From: JAHQVI01 sp050330195
Lineage (GTDB): Bacteria > Pseudomonadota > Alphaproteobacteria > Rhizobiales > Rhodomicrobiaceae
Direction of reading: 5' to 3'
Assembly (NCBI GenBank): GCA_050330195.1
Contig: JBHJOB010000009.1
Span: 1 to 64,000, forward strand
DNA: 64,000 nt
This document shows positions 39,879-49,309 of the stretch, piece by piece; position 1 is the stretch's first letter; every line of letters starts with the position of its first letter. Position numbers and translations under genes: made by a program. The notes under the pieces are model-generated. The model did not search any database and was not told the origin of the DNA. It saw only the letters and a program-made list of their open reading frames with translations.

Positions 39879-39912
39879 CCCCTCACCCAACCCTCTCCCT
39901 CAGGGAGAGGGC
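39879..39912. repeat. Right 34-bp repeat of the DUF559 element
   Basis: CCCCTCACCCAACCCTCTCC begins the unit, which ends in the palindromic CTCAGGGAGAGGGC. It is the inverted near-copy of 39489-39522, directly after the DUF559 stop codon and 22 bp before nuoE. A palindromic core inside the unit can fold as a hairpin. Confidence 0.9.
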
Positions 39913-39934
39913 TTTAGAAAACGGAAAATACATC

Positions 39935-40534
39935 ATGTCGGTTCGCCGTCTCGATCCAACCCAGCCAGCAAGCTTCGAATTCACGCCCGAGAACAAGGCG
40001 TGGGCCGAGGAGCAGGTCAAGAAATTTCCCGAGGGCCGGCAATGGTCGGCGGTCATTCCGCTGCTCTGGCGCGCGCAGGAACAGCATGATGGCTGGCTGC
40101 CCGAGCCCGCGATCCGCCATGTCTGCGAAATGCTCGACATGCCCTATATCCGCGCCTACGAGATCGCAACCTTCTACACGATGTTCAATCTCTCGCCCGT
40201 CGGCAAGTATCACGTCCAGCTTTGCGGCACGACGCCCTGCATGCTGCGCGGTGCGGAAGAGTTGAAAGAGGTCTGCCACGAGATGATCGGCGAGCAGAAC
40301 AAGGTGACGCAGGACGGCACCTTCTCCTGGGTCGAGGTCGAATGTCTCGGGGCCTGCGTGAATGCGCCGATGGTGCAGATCAACAAGGACTATTTCGAGG
40401 ATCTGACGCGCGATACCTTCACGACGCTGCTTACCAAGCTGAAATCGGGCGTGGCCGTCAAGCCGGGTCCGCAGAGCAACCGCCAGTTCTCCGCGCCCGC
40501 CAGCGGCCCGCGCACGCTTTTGACGACGGATTGA
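39935..40534 (+). CDS. nuoE: NADH-quinone oxidoreductase subunit E
   Basis: 199-residue 24-kDa homologue with cluster N1a of the NADH-dehydrogenase module. Ligands are in LCGTTPCMLRG and ECLGACVNAPMV, the C-x4-C and C-x3-C pattern. The helical N-terminus (WAEEQVKKFPEGRQWSAVIPLLWRAQEQHDGWLPEPA) is normal. The C-terminal tail is short and Pro/Ser-rich, shorter than in many Rhizobiales homologues, which carry long extensions. It starts 22 bp after the right DUF559 repeat. Confidence 0.96.
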   Translation: MSVRRLDPTQPASFEFTPENKAWAEEQVKKFPEGRQWSAVIPLLWRAQEQHDGWLPEPAIRHVCEMLDMPYIRAYEIATFYTMFNLSPVGKYHVQLCGTTPCMLRGAEELKEVCHEMIGEQNKVTQDGTFSWVEVECLGACVNAPMVQINKDYFEDLTRDTFTTLLTKLKSGVAVKPGPQSNRQFSAPASGPRTLLTTD

Positions 40535-40540
40535 TTTCTC

Positions 40541-41830
40541 ATGCTCACCGATAAAGACCGCATCTTCAAGAACCTCTACGGCCAGCTCGACTGGCGTCTG
40601 CCGGGCGCGCAGAAGCGTGGCGCGTGGGACGGCACGAAGGGCTTTATCGAAAAAGGGCCGGAATGGATCATCGAGGAGGTGAAGGCTTCGGGCCTGCGTG
40701 GACGCGGCGGCGCGGGCTTTCCGACCGGGCTGAAATGGTCCTTCATGCCCAAGAACGATCCGCGACCTTCCTATCTCGTTGTCAACGCTGACGAATCCGA
40801 ACCAGGCACTTGCAAGGACCGCGAGATCATGCGCCACGATCCGCATCTGCTGATCGAGGGCTGCCTCTACGCCGGTTTCGCGATGAAGGCTCACGCCTGC
40901 TACATTTATCTGCGCGGCGAATATATCCGCGAGCGCGAGCGGCTGCAGGCAGCGGTCGACGAGGCTTACAAGACGAAGCTGATCGGCAAGAACAACATCC
41001 ACGACTGGGATTTCGACGTTTACCTGCATCACGGTGCCGGCGCTTACATCTGCGGCGAGGAAACCGCGCTGCTCGAAAGCCTTGAAGGCAAGAAGGGTCA
41101 GCCGCGCCTCAAGCCGCCCTTTCCGGCCAATGCGGGCCTGTGGGGGGCGCCGACGACGGTCAACAATGTGGAATCCATCGCCGTCGTGCCGGACATTCTG
41201 CGCCGCGGCGCGACATGGTTCGCAGCGCTCGGCCGTCCGAACAATACCGGCACCAAGCTGTTCTGCATTTCCGGCCATGTGAACGAGCCGTGCAATGTCG
41301 AAGAGGAAATGGGCATTCCGCTGCGCGAACTGATCGAGAAACATGCGGGCGGCGTGCGCGGCGGCTGGGACAATCTGCTGGCCGTCATCCCCGGCGGTTC
41401 CTCTGTTCCCTGCGTGCCCGCCGATATGTGCCAGGAACTGCTGATGGATTTCGACAGTTTGCGCGAAGTCCAGTCGGGCCTCGGCACGGCGGCGGTCATC
41501 GTCATGGACAAGTCCACGGACATCATCAAGGCGATTTCCCGGATCGCCTATTTCTACAAGCATGAGAGCTGCGGGCAATGCACGCCGTGCCGCGAAGGCA
41601 CCGGCTGGATGTGGCGCGTGCTGGAGCGCATGGTCAAGGGCGAGGCGAGACGCGAGGAGATCGACATGCTGCTCGATGTCTCCAAGCAGATCGAGGGCCA
41701 CACGATCTGCGCGCTCGGCGATGCGGCTGCATGGCCGATCCAGGGGCTGATCCGGCATTTCCGCCATGTCATAGAGGAGCGCATGGATCAGCGCAAACCG
41801 AGCGGCACGAGGATATTGGCGGCGGAGTAA
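40541..41830 (+). CDS. nuoF: NADH-quinone oxidoreductase subunit F
   Basis: 429-residue subunit that binds NADH and FMN and holds cluster N3. The NADH-site glycine-rich loop is in SGLRGRGGAGFPTGLKWSF. FMN-binding parts include YLVVNADESEPGTCKDREIM and GAGAYICGEETALLESLEG. The [4Fe-4S] ligands are in ESCGQCTPCREGTGWM (from about residue 344) with the fourth Cys in IEGHTICALGDAAAWPIQG. It starts 6 bp after nuoE. Confidence 0.98.
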   Translation: MLTDKDRIFKNLYGQLDWRLPGAQKRGAWDGTKGFIEKGPEWIIEEVKASGLRGRGGAGFPTGLKWSFMPKNDPRPSYLVVNADESEPGTCKDREIMRHDPHLLIEGCLYAGFAMKAHACYIYLRGEYIRERERLQAAVDEAYKTKLIGKNNIHDWDFDVYLHHGAGAYICGEETALLESLEGKKGQPRLKPPFPANAGLWGAPTTVNNVESIAVVPDILRRGATWFAALGRPNNTGTKLFCISGHVNEPCNVEEEMGIPLRELIEKHAGGVRGGWDNLLAVIPGGSSVPCVPADMCQELLMDFDSLREVQSGLGTAAVIVMDKSTDIIKAISRIAYFYKHESCGQCTPCREGTGWMWRVLERMVKGEARREEIDMLLDVSKQIEGHTICALGDAAAWPIQGLIRHFRHVIEERMDQRKPSGTRILAAE

Positions 41831-41833
41831 ACG

Positions 41834-42298
41834 ATGAAACATCTCGCGCAGATCAACATTGCACGCCTGTTGTATCCGCAGGACGACGAGCGCGTGGCGG
41901 AATTCTTCGCCAATCTCGATCGTGTGAATGCAGCCGCCGAGCGTATGCCGGGCTTCGTTTGGCGGCTCAAGGATGAGAGCGGTGATGGCACGTCCATCCA
42001 GGCTTATGACGATCCGCGAATTATCGTGAACATGTCGGTCTGGGAGAGCGTGGAGACATTCGAGAAATTCGTCTGGCAAACCATCCACGCGAATTTTTAC
42101 CGTAAGCGGACGGGTTGGTTCGAGCCGATGGAGGGACCACATTTCGCCATGTGGTGGATTGAGCCGGGACATGAACCGACACCGGCGGAGGGCAGGGCGC
42201 GCATTGAGCATCTGTATGTGAACGGCCCGGGCGACCACGCCTTCGGCTGGGAAAGCGTCCCCTCGGCAAAGCTCTGGCGCGAGGCGCGCTGCGGCTGA
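41834..42298 (+). CDS. DUF3291 (antibiotic-monooxygenase-like) protein
   Basis: 154-residue protein of the DUF3291 family, dimeric alpha/beta-barrel (ABM-like) fold. Family features are HLAQINIARLLYPQDDERVAEFFANLDRVNAAAERMPGFVWRL, IVNMSVWESVETFEKFVW, and FAMWWIEPGHEPTPAEGRARIEHL. No function is established. It begins 3 bp after nuoF, so it is co-transcribed, and is followed by a 278-bp gap before nuoG. That gap may hold a second promoter, though no clear boxes could be assigned. Confidence 0.85.
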   Translation: MKHLAQINIARLLYPQDDERVAEFFANLDRVNAAAERMPGFVWRLKDESGDGTSIQAYDDPRIIVNMSVWESVETFEKFVWQTIHANFYRKRTGWFEPMEGPHFAMWWIEPGHEPTPAEGRARIEHLYVNGPGDHAFGWESVPSAKLWREARCG

Positions 42299-42576
42299 AG
42301 CCGGTTTTTTGCGCCGCACTCCGGAATCGAATGCGTCCGTCCCAGATTGTGCAGTTGCGAAGCGCGTCACGATCGTGTTGTAACAGGCAATAAAGCCTTT
42401 CGGCCTATGGTTGGCTGACGGAAAGCTGGTTAATCAATTGCGGGTGCGGCCTCGCGCCGGTTGCGCTTGGCCGGGGCGTGCCTTAAAAGCTGCCGGTGGG
42501 GACATGGATCGGAGTTGGTGCAACTGTCCGCGCTCAAGAGGCGCGCGTTGCTCCGGCATCAAAGAATGAGCGGCAA

Positions 42577-44685
42577 ATGCCAAAACTGATCGTGAATGAA
42601 ACCGAGATCGAGGTCGAGGACGGTCTCAACCTGCTGCAGGCCTGCGAGCTGGCAGGGGAGGAGATCCCGCGCTTCTGCTATCACGAGCGTCTTTCGATCG
42701 CCGGCAATTGCCGCATGTGTCTCGTCGAGGTGGTCGGCGCGCCCAAGCCCGTCGCCTCCTGCCACATGAGCGTCAACGATCTGCGCCCCGGCCGGGATGG
42801 CGCCTTGCCGATTGTGCGGACCGACAGCGCGCTCGTCAAGAAGGCGCGCGAAGGCGTGATGGAATTCCTGCTGATCAACCATCCGCTCGACTGTCCGATC
42901 TGCGATCAGGGCGGCGAATGCGATTTGCAGGATCAGGCCATGATGTATGGCGTCGACGGTTCCCGCTACTACGAGAACAAGCGCGCCGTCGAAGACAAGA
43001 ATATCGGCCCGCTGATCAAGACGATAATGACGCGCTGCATCCATTGCACGCGCTGTGTCCGCTTCATGACCGAGGTTGCGGGCGTCTCCGAGCTCGGCGC
43101 CATCGGGCGCGGCGAGGACATGGAGATCACCACCTATCTGGAAAAGGGCATGACGTCGGAGCTGTCCGGCAATGTCATCGACCTTTGCCCCGTCGGCGCG
43201 CTGACTTCCAAGCCCTACGCCTTCAAGGCGCGGCCTTGGGAGCTACGCAAGACCGAGACGATCGACGTCATGGACGGCCTTGGCGCGAATATCCGCGTCG
43301 ATGCGCGCGGGCGCGAAATCCTGCGCATCATGCCGCGCAATCATGACGACGTGAACGAGGAATGGATCTCGGACAAGTCGCGCTTCATCTGGGACGGGCT
43401 CAAGCGCGCGCGGCTCGACCGGCCCTATATCCGCCGCGAGGGCAAGCTGCATGAAGCGAGCTGGGCCGAGGCGTTCGAGGAAATTGCCCAGCGCGTGAAG
43501 GCCGCAGGCGGAAAGAAGATCGGCGCGATTGCGGGCGATCTGGCTCCGGTCGAGGACATGTACGCGCTGAAGTCGCTGTTCACCGCGCTGGGCTCGCCGC
43601 ATCTGGAGTGCCGTCAGGACGGATCGCCGCTCGATCCGGCGAAAGGCCGCGCAAGCTATCTGTTCAATTCCACCATTGCCGGGCTCGAAGAGGCGGACGG
43701 CATCCTGCTGGTCGGCGTCAATCCGCGCCTCGAAGCCGCCGTGCTCAATGCGCGCATCCTCAAGGGCTATCGCAGCGGACGGCTCCAGGTCGGCGTCATC
43801 GGCGAGCGCGCCGATCTGACATACGATTATGACTATCTGGGCGCGGGTCCGCAGACGCTCAAGGACATCGCCGAAGGAAATCATCCCTTCGCGCAGGTTC
43901 TCGAAGAGTCGACGAACCCCATGATCATCATCGGACAGAGTGCGCTGGCGCGTCCGGACGGCGCTGGCATTCTGGCGCTCGCGGCCCAGGCGGCTGTCAA
44001 GCTAGGCGTGCTGCGCGAGGATGAAAACTGGAACGGCTTCAACATCCTGCATAACGCTGCGGGCCGCGTCGGCGGGCTCGATGTAGGCTTCGTGCCGCAG
44101 AAGGACGGGCTGGCCTTGGGCGCCATGCTTGAGGCGGCGCGCGATGGCGACATCGAAGTGCTCTACCTGCTCGGCGCGGATGAGTTCGACATGAGCCAGA
44201 CGGGCGACGCCTTCGTCATCTATCAGGGCAGCCACGGCGATCGCGGCGCGCGTTTCGCTGACGTCATCCTGCCCGGCGCGACCTTTACGGAAAAGAACGG
44301 CACCTATGTAAACACCGAAGGCCGCGTGCAGTTCGCGCCGCGCGCCGTCTTCCCGCCGGGCGATGCGCGCGAGGACTGGACGATCATCCGCGCGCTGTCG
44401 GAAAAGCTGGATGCGAAGCTGCCATTCGACAGTCTCGCGGAACTGCGAGCCAAGCTTTATGCGGAGTATCCGCATTTCGCTGGCGGCAACGAGATTGCGC
44501 CGGGGAGGATTTCTGATATTGAGGCATTGGCCAAGGGCGAATCGAAATTCGAAGACAAGCCCTTCGAGCCGGCGGTCGAGGATTTCTATCTGACCAACCC
44601 GATCGCCCGGGCCTCCGCCATCATGAACGAGCAGTCGGCCCTTGTGCACGAGCAGGATCACGGAGCAACCGGAACCGATGGCTGA
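42577..44685 (+). CDS. nuoG: NADH-quinone oxidoreductase subunit G
   Basis: 702-residue subunit bearing N1b, N4 and N5. The N-terminal ferredoxin domain has RFCYHERLSIAGNCRMCLVEV. Next is the His/Cys N5 site (HPLDCPICDQGGECDLQ) and the [4Fe-4S] site RCIHCTRCVRFM with the later CPVGALTSKP. The C-terminal molybdopterin-oxidoreductase-like part (SDKSRFIWDGLKRARLDRPYI; VILPGATFTEKNGTYVNTEGRVQ) has lost the cofactor site, as in other NuoG. The ATG at 42577 is chosen as the family start; a 27-codon upstream extension is unlikely. It overlaps nuoH by 8 bp. Confidence 0.97.
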   Translation: MPKLIVNETEIEVEDGLNLLQACELAGEEIPRFCYHERLSIAGNCRMCLVEVVGAPKPVASCHMSVNDLRPGRDGALPIVRTDSALVKKAREGVMEFLLINHPLDCPICDQGGECDLQDQAMMYGVDGSRYYENKRAVEDKNIGPLIKTIMTRCIHCTRCVRFMTEVAGVSELGAIGRGEDMEITTYLEKGMTSELSGNVIDLCPVGALTSKPYAFKARPWELRKTETIDVMDGLGANIRVDARGREILRIMPRNHDDVNEEWISDKSRFIWDGLKRARLDRPYIRREGKLHEASWAEAFEEIAQRVKAAGGKKIGAIAGDLAPVEDMYALKSLFTALGSPHLECRQDGSPLDPAKGRASYLFNSTIAGLEEADGILLVGVNPRLEAAVLNARILKGYRSGRLQVGVIGERADLTYDYDYLGAGPQTLKDIAEGNHPFAQVLEESTNPMIIIGQSALARPDGAGILALAAQAAVKLGVLREDENWNGFNILHNAAGRVGGLDVGFVPQKDGLALGAMLEAARDGDIEVLYLLGADEFDMSQTGDAFVIYQGSHGDRGARFADVILPGATFTEKNGTYVNTEGRVQFAPRAVFPPGDAREDWTIIRALSEKLDAKLPFDSLAELRAKLYAEYPHFAGGNEIAPGRISDIEALAKGESKFEDKPFEPAVEDFYLTNPIARASAIMNEQSALVHEQDHGATGTDG

Positions 44686-45700
44686 ATTCTGGACCAATTA
44701 CGGCTATCCGTTCTTCATCATCCTGGTGCAGAGCCTGGGACTGCTCGTCGCGTTGCTGCTTTTCATCGCCTATATCCTGCTGGCCGACCGCAAGATCTGG
44801 GCGGCCGTGCAGCTTCGGCGCGGACCTAACGTCGTCGGCGCTTACGGGCTCTTGCAAAGTTTCGCGGACTTCGCCAAATTCGTGCTGAAGGAGCCGGTCA
44901 TCCCGGCGGGCGCGGACAAGTTCGTCTTTCTGCTCGCTCCTTTCGTGACGACCGTGCTCGCGCTCGCCGCATGGGCCGTCATCCCGATTAGCGATGGCTG
45001 GGTGATCGCCGACATCAATGTAGGTATTCTCTATATCTTCGCCATCTCCTCGCTCGGCGTTTACGGCGTGATCATGGGCGGCTGGGCGTCCAACTCGAAA
45101 TATCCGTTTCTCGGCGCGCTGCGTTCGGCGGCGCAGATGGTGTCCTACGAAGTCTCCATCGGCTTTGTCATCATCACCGTCCTGCTTTGTGCCGGAACGC
45201 TCAATCTGAGCGGCATCGTCGAGGCGCAGAACACTTCTTATGGCGCGCTTGGCTGGTACTGGCTGCCGCTCTTCCCGATGTTCGTCATCTTCTTCATCTC
45301 GGCGCTGGCCGAGACGAACCGCCCGCCCTTCGATCTGCCCGAAGCGGAATCGGAGCTGGTTGCGGGCTTCATGGTGGAATATTCCTCCACGCCCTATCTG
45401 CTGTTCATGCTCGGCGAATATGTGGCGATCACCGCGATGTGCGCGCTGATGACCATTCTCTTCCTGGGCGGATGGCTGCCGCCGGTGGCGGTCGCGCCGT
45501 TCACCTGGGTGCCGGGCGTGATATGGTTCGTTCTGAAGCTGAGCTTCTGCTTCTTTCTTTTCGCGATGGTGAAAGCGATCGTCCCGCGCTACCGCTATGA
45601 TCAGCTCATGCGTCTTGGCTGGAAAGTCTTCCTGCCGACCTCGCTGGGCATGGTGATCGTCGTTGCGGGCGTTCTGCAATATTTCGACCTCGCGCCGTAA
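44678..45700 (+). CDS. nuoH: NADH-quinone oxidoreductase subunit H
   Basis: 340-residue membrane subunit (ND1 homologue) with eight helices, forming part of the quinone chamber. AYILLADRKIWAAVQLRRGPNVVGAYGLLQSFADFAKFVLKE and FALAETNRPPFDLPEAESELVAGFMVEYSS-type loops (ALAETNRPPFDLPEAESELV) are invariant family motifs. Its start lies inside the end of nuoG, so translation is coupled. Confidence 0.97.
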   Translation: MAEFWTNYGYPFFIILVQSLGLLVALLLFIAYILLADRKIWAAVQLRRGPNVVGAYGLLQSFADFAKFVLKEPVIPAGADKFVFLLAPFVTTVLALAAWAVIPISDGWVIADINVGILYIFAISSLGVYGVIMGGWASNSKYPFLGALRSAAQMVSYEVSIGFVIITVLLCAGTLNLSGIVEAQNTSYGALGWYWLPLFPMFVIFFISALAETNRPPFDLPEAESELVAGFMVEYSSTPYLLFMLGEYVAITAMCALMTILFLGGWLPPVAVAPFTWVPGVIWFVLKLSFCFFLFAMVKAIVPRYRYDQLMRLGWKVFLPTSLGMVIVVAGVLQYFDLAP

Positions 45701-45712
45701 AGGGAGCCATTC

Positions 45713-46204
45713 ATGGCTGGAATTGCACAATCGCTCAAAGGGGCCATGCTCGCCGAGTTCTTCTCGGCCTTCTGGCTGGGCATGAAGTATTTCTTCAAGC
45801 CGAAAGCGACCGTGAACTATCCGTTCGAGAAAGGCCCGATCAGCCCGCGCTTTCGCGGCGAGCATGTCCTGCGCCGCTATCCCAATGGCGCCGAACGCTG
45901 CATCGCCTGCAAGCTGTGCGAGGCAATCTGCCCGGCGCAGGCCATCACCATCGAGGCCGGACCGCGCCGCAATGACGGCACGCGCCGCACGACGCGCTAC
46001 GACATCGACATGGTGAAATGCATCTATTGCGGTTATTGCGAGGAAGCCTGCCCGGTCGATGCGGTCGTCGAGGGGCCGAATTTCGAATTCGCCACGGAAA
46101 CGCGAGAAGAGCTGCTCTACGACAAGGAAAAGCTGCTCGCCAATGGCGACCGCTGGGAACGGCTGATCGCGAAAAATCTTGAACTGGATGCGCCCTACCG
46201 CTAA
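45713..46204 (+). CDS. nuoI: NADH-quinone oxidoreductase subunit I
   Basis: 163-residue ferredoxin-like subunit with clusters N6a and N6b. The two 4Fe motifs are CIACKLCEAICPAQAI and CIYCGYCEEACPVDAVVEGP. The N-terminal helix (FWLGMKYFFKPKATVNYPFEK) lies on the membrane. A 139-bp gap without a gene follows before nuoJ, the longest gap in the second half of the operon. Confidence 0.98.
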   Translation: MAGIAQSLKGAMLAEFFSAFWLGMKYFFKPKATVNYPFEKGPISPRFRGEHVLRRYPNGAERCIACKLCEAICPAQAITIEAGPRRNDGTRRTTRYDIDMVKCIYCGYCEEACPVDAVVEGPNFEFATETREELLYDKEKLLANGDRWERLIAKNLELDAPYR

Positions 46205-46343
46205 CGCTTGGCTGGCGGCAAGGGGTGTCCCGAGGATCATCGAAGCGTTTGCGCTGGAGCCATGTTCCGTGCAGCACTTGTCACGGGGTCGGTGAACCGG
46301 CCTCGCGAATACGGAATAAACTTTAAGAAATGCGGTCTCACCC

Positions 46344-46967
46344 ATGACCCTCGCCGGATTGTTCTTCTATCTTTTTGCCTTCGTGACCATCGCCTCCGGG
46401 ATCATGGTGATCAGCGCGCGCAATCCGGTTCACGCCGTGTTGTTTCTGATCCTCGCCTTTTTCAACGCGGCTGGCCTCTTCATCCTTTTATCCGCCGAGT
46501 TCATCGCGATGATCCTCGTGATCGTCTATGTCGGCGCGGTCGCGGTGCTGTTTCTGTTCGTCGTCATGATGCTCGACGTTGATTTCGCCCAGCTGCGCGG
46601 CGGTTATGCGAAATATCTGCCCGTCGGCGGATTGATCGGCGGCATCCTGCTGGCCCAGCTTCTGCTTGTCATGAGCGCCTGGACATTTGCGCCGGCCGGC
46701 TCGCTCCAGATCTCCGAGCCCATCCCGACGGCGGGCGGCATAACCAACACCGAAGCCATCGGCCAGGTGCTCTACACTAAATATATCTACTTCTTCCAGA
46801 TGGCAGGCATGGTGCTGCTGGTCGCGATGATCGGCGCCATCGTGCTGACGCTGCGTCACCGCGAGGGCGTCAAACGCCAGAACGTTGCCGAGCAGGTTGC
46901 GCGCGATCCGGCCAAGGCGATCGAAATCAAGCAGGTCGAGACCGGCCGCGGCATCGGCATGGGTTAG
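46344..46967 (+). CDS. nuoJ: NADH-quinone oxidoreductase subunit J
   Basis: 207-residue membrane subunit (ND6 homologue) with five helices. LFFYLFAFVTIASGIMVISARNPVHAVLFLILAFFNAAG and EFIAMILVIVYVGAVAVLFLFVVMMLDVD (with the pi-bulge helix) are conserved. It contributes to the proton path near the quinone end. The hydrophilic C-terminal tail follows LRHREGVKRQNVAEQV. Confidence 0.96.
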   Translation: MTLAGLFFYLFAFVTIASGIMVISARNPVHAVLFLILAFFNAAGLFILLSAEFIAMILVIVYVGAVAVLFLFVVMMLDVDFAQLRGGYAKYLPVGGLIGGILLAQLLLVMSAWTFAPAGSLQISEPIPTAGGITNTEAIGQVLYTKYIYFFQMAGMVLLVAMIGAIVLTLRHREGVKRQNVAEQVARDPAKAIEIKQVETGRGIGMG

Positions 46968-46980
46968 GGCGGGATCAGGC

Positions 46981-47289
46981 ATGGAAATCGGACTGTCACA
47001 TTACCTAACCGTCGGCGCGATCCTGTTCACCATCGGCGTTTTCGGCATCTTCCTGAACCGGAAGAACGTTATCGTGATCCTGATGTCGGTGGAGCTGATG
47101 CTGCTCGCCGTGAACATCAACTTCGTCGCGTTCTCGGCCTTCCTCGGCGATCTGATGGGCCAGATTTTCGTGCTGCTGATACTGACGGTCGCGGCGGCGG
47201 AAGCGGCCATCGGCCTTGCCATCGTCGTCGTCTATTACCGCAATCGCGGCTCCATCGCCGTCGATGACATCAATCTGATGAAAGGCTAG
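46981..47289 (+). CDS. nuoK: NADH-quinone oxidoreductase subunit K
   Basis: 102-residue membrane subunit (ND4L homologue) with three helices and the two conserved Glu in VILMSVELMLLAVNINFVAF and LTVAAAEAAIGLAIVVVYYRN. The ATG at 46981 gives the exact family length; the longer frame upstream lies in the nuoJ tail and is rejected. Confidence 0.97.
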   Translation: MEIGLSHYLTVGAILFTIGVFGIFLNRKNVIVILMSVELMLLAVNINFVAFSAFLGDLMGQIFVLLILTVAAAEAAIGLAIVVVYYRNRGSIAVDDINLMKG

Positions 47290-47299
47290 GGGAGCGGGC

Positions 47300-49303
47300 A
47301 TGTATACGGCGATTGTCTTTCTCCCGCTGATCGGCGCGCTCATCGCGGGCTTTTTCGGGCGCTGGCTCGGCGACAAGGGCGCCTCAATCATCACCTGCGT
47401 GCTGATGGTCATCGCCGCGGTCTTTTCCTGGATCGCCTTCTATCAGGTCGGGCTTCAGGGGCAGGACATCCGCGTCCCGCTGCTGGAATGGGTGACATCC
47501 GGCGATCTGCAGGCCAACTGGTCGCTGCGCATCGACACGCTGACCGCCGTCATGCTCGTCGTCGTCAACACGGTGTCCGCGCTCGTTCACATCTACTCCC
47601 TCGGCTATATGGCGGACGATGACGGCCAACCGCGCTTCTTCGCCTATCTGTCGCTGTTTACCTTCGCCATGCTGATGCTGGTGACGGCGGACAATCTCCT
47701 GCAGCTCTTCTTCGGCTGGGAAGGCGTCGGTCTCGCCTCCTATCTGCTGATCGGTTTCTGGTATCACAAACCGTCCGCCAACGCCGCCGCGATCAAGGCG
47801 TTTGTGGTCAACCGCGTCGGCGATTTCGGTTTCGCGCTCGGCATCTTCGCCTGCTTCGCCGTCTTCGGGACCATCTCCTTCGACGCGATCTTCGCCTCCG
47901 CCCCTGACCAGGTCGGCACCTCGATCGAATTTCTCGGCTATCAGCTCGATACGCTGACTGTGATCTGCCTTCTGCTCTTTGTCGGCGCGATGGGCAAGTC
48001 CGCGCAATTCCTGCTGCACACCTGGTTGCCGGATGCGATGGAAGGCCCGACGCCGGTTTCCGCGCTGATCCATGCGGCGACGATGGTGACGGCCGGCGTG
48101 TTTCTGGTCGCGCGCATGTCCCCGCTGTTCGAACTGGCGCCGATCGCCTTGCAGGTCGTCATTGCCGTTGGCGCGATCACCGCCTTCTTCGCGGCAACGG
48201 TCGGCGTCGCGCAGAACGACATCAAGCGCGTCATTGCCTATTCGACCTGTTCGCAACTCGGCTACATGTTCGTCGCTCTCGGCGTCGGCGCCTATTCGGC
48301 GGGCATCTTCCACCTGTTCACGCACGCCTTCTTCAAGGCGCTGCTGTTCCTTGGCGCGGGCTCCGTCATCCACGCCATGCATCATGAGCAGGACATGCGC
48401 AACATGGGCGGGCTCAGGAAGTCGATCCCCATCACCTTCGCGATGATGGTCATCGGCACGCTGGCGCTCACCGGCTTCCCGCTCACGGCTGGCTATTACT
48501 CCAAGGACATGATCATCGAAGCGTCGCACGCCGCCCATGGCGAGGTCGCGCAATACGCCTTCATCGCTCTTGTCGCCGCCGCCTTCCTCACCAGCTTCTA
48601 TAGCTGGCGGCTGATCTTCATGACCTTCTTCGGCAAGCCGCATCACGAGAAAGCCGCGGCTCACCATGATGCGGACACGCACAAGGCTGCCGCAGGAGAT
48701 CATGGTCACGGCGCGCACACGGCGCGTGAATCGCCCTGGGTGATGCTGGCGCCGCTGTTCGTGCTCGCAGCCGGCGCGCTGGTGGCGGGCTATGCCGCCA
48801 AGGAGTATTTCGTCGGCGATGGTTACAGCGCATTCTGGCGGAGTTCGCTTTTCACCGGCCCCGAAAACAATATTCTGGAGCAGGCCCATCACAGTCCGGC
48901 CTGGGTGGTCTGGACGCCTGCCGTCATGATGGCGGGGGGCTTTGTCGTCGCCTATCTCTCCTATATCGTCGTTCCGGGAACGCCGGCCTGGGCCATGCGC
49001 ACCTTCAAGCCGATCCACGCCTTCCTCTACAACAAATGGTATTTCGACGAGCTGTACGATTTTCTCTTGGTGCGCCCGTTCAAATGGCTCTCTCGTGTGC
49101 TCTGGAAGGACGGCGACGGACGGATCATCGACGGGCTTGGGCCCGACGGCATTTCCGCGCGGGTCATCGACATCACCAATCGCGTGGTCAAGCTCCAGAC
49201 CGGCTTCGTCTATCACTATGCCTTCGTGATGCTGATCGGCATTGCGCTCATCACCAGCTACTTCGCCTATGTCTACTGGGCCGAATTCTGGAAAGGGTTC
49301 TGA
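47300..49303 (+). CDS. nuoL: NADH-quinone oxidoreductase subunit L
   Basis: 667-residue antiporter-like proton-pumping subunit (ND5 homologue) with the long lateral helix at the C-terminus. DNLLQLFFGWEGVGLASYLLIGFWY and FLLHTWLPDAMEGPTPVSALIHAATMVTAGVFL are invariant, and the key Lys/His/Glu residues lie within them. A His-rich loop runs from about His448 to His473 (eight His in 26 residues), a feature seen in several alphaproteobacterial NuoL proteins and of unknown use, perhaps metal binding. Confidence 0.97.
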   Translation: MYTAIVFLPLIGALIAGFFGRWLGDKGASIITCVLMVIAAVFSWIAFYQVGLQGQDIRVPLLEWVTSGDLQANWSLRIDTLTAVMLVVVNTVSALVHIYSLGYMADDDGQPRFFAYLSLFTFAMLMLVTADNLLQLFFGWEGVGLASYLLIGFWYHKPSANAAAIKAFVVNRVGDFGFALGIFACFAVFGTISFDAIFASAPDQVGTSIEFLGYQLDTLTVICLLLFVGAMGKSAQFLLHTWLPDAMEGPTPVSALIHAATMVTAGVFLVARMSPLFELAPIALQVVIAVGAITAFFAATVGVAQNDIKRVIAYSTCSQLGYMFVALGVGAYSAGIFHLFTHAFFKALLFLGAGSVIHAMHHEQDMRNMGGLRKSIPITFAMMVIGTLALTGFPLTAGYYSKDMIIEASHAAHGEVAQYAFIALVAAAFLTSFYSWRLIFMTFFGKPHHEKAAAHHDADTHKAAAGDHGHGAHTARESPWVMLAPLFVLAAGALVAGYAAKEYFVGDGYSAFWRSSLFTGPENNILEQAHHSPAWVVWTPAVMMAGGFVVAYLSYIVVPGTPAWAMRTFKPIHAFLYNKWYFDELYDFLLVRPFKWLSRVLWKDGDGRIIDGLGPDGISARVIDITNRVVKLQTGFVYHYAFVMLIGIALITSYFAYVYWAEFWKGF

Positions 49304-49309
49304 TCTCCC

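Noticed and set aside
39914..42370. An 818-codon open frame on the minus strand
   Set aside because: It is antisense to nuoE, nuoF and the DUF3291 gene. The composition is typical of shadow frames.
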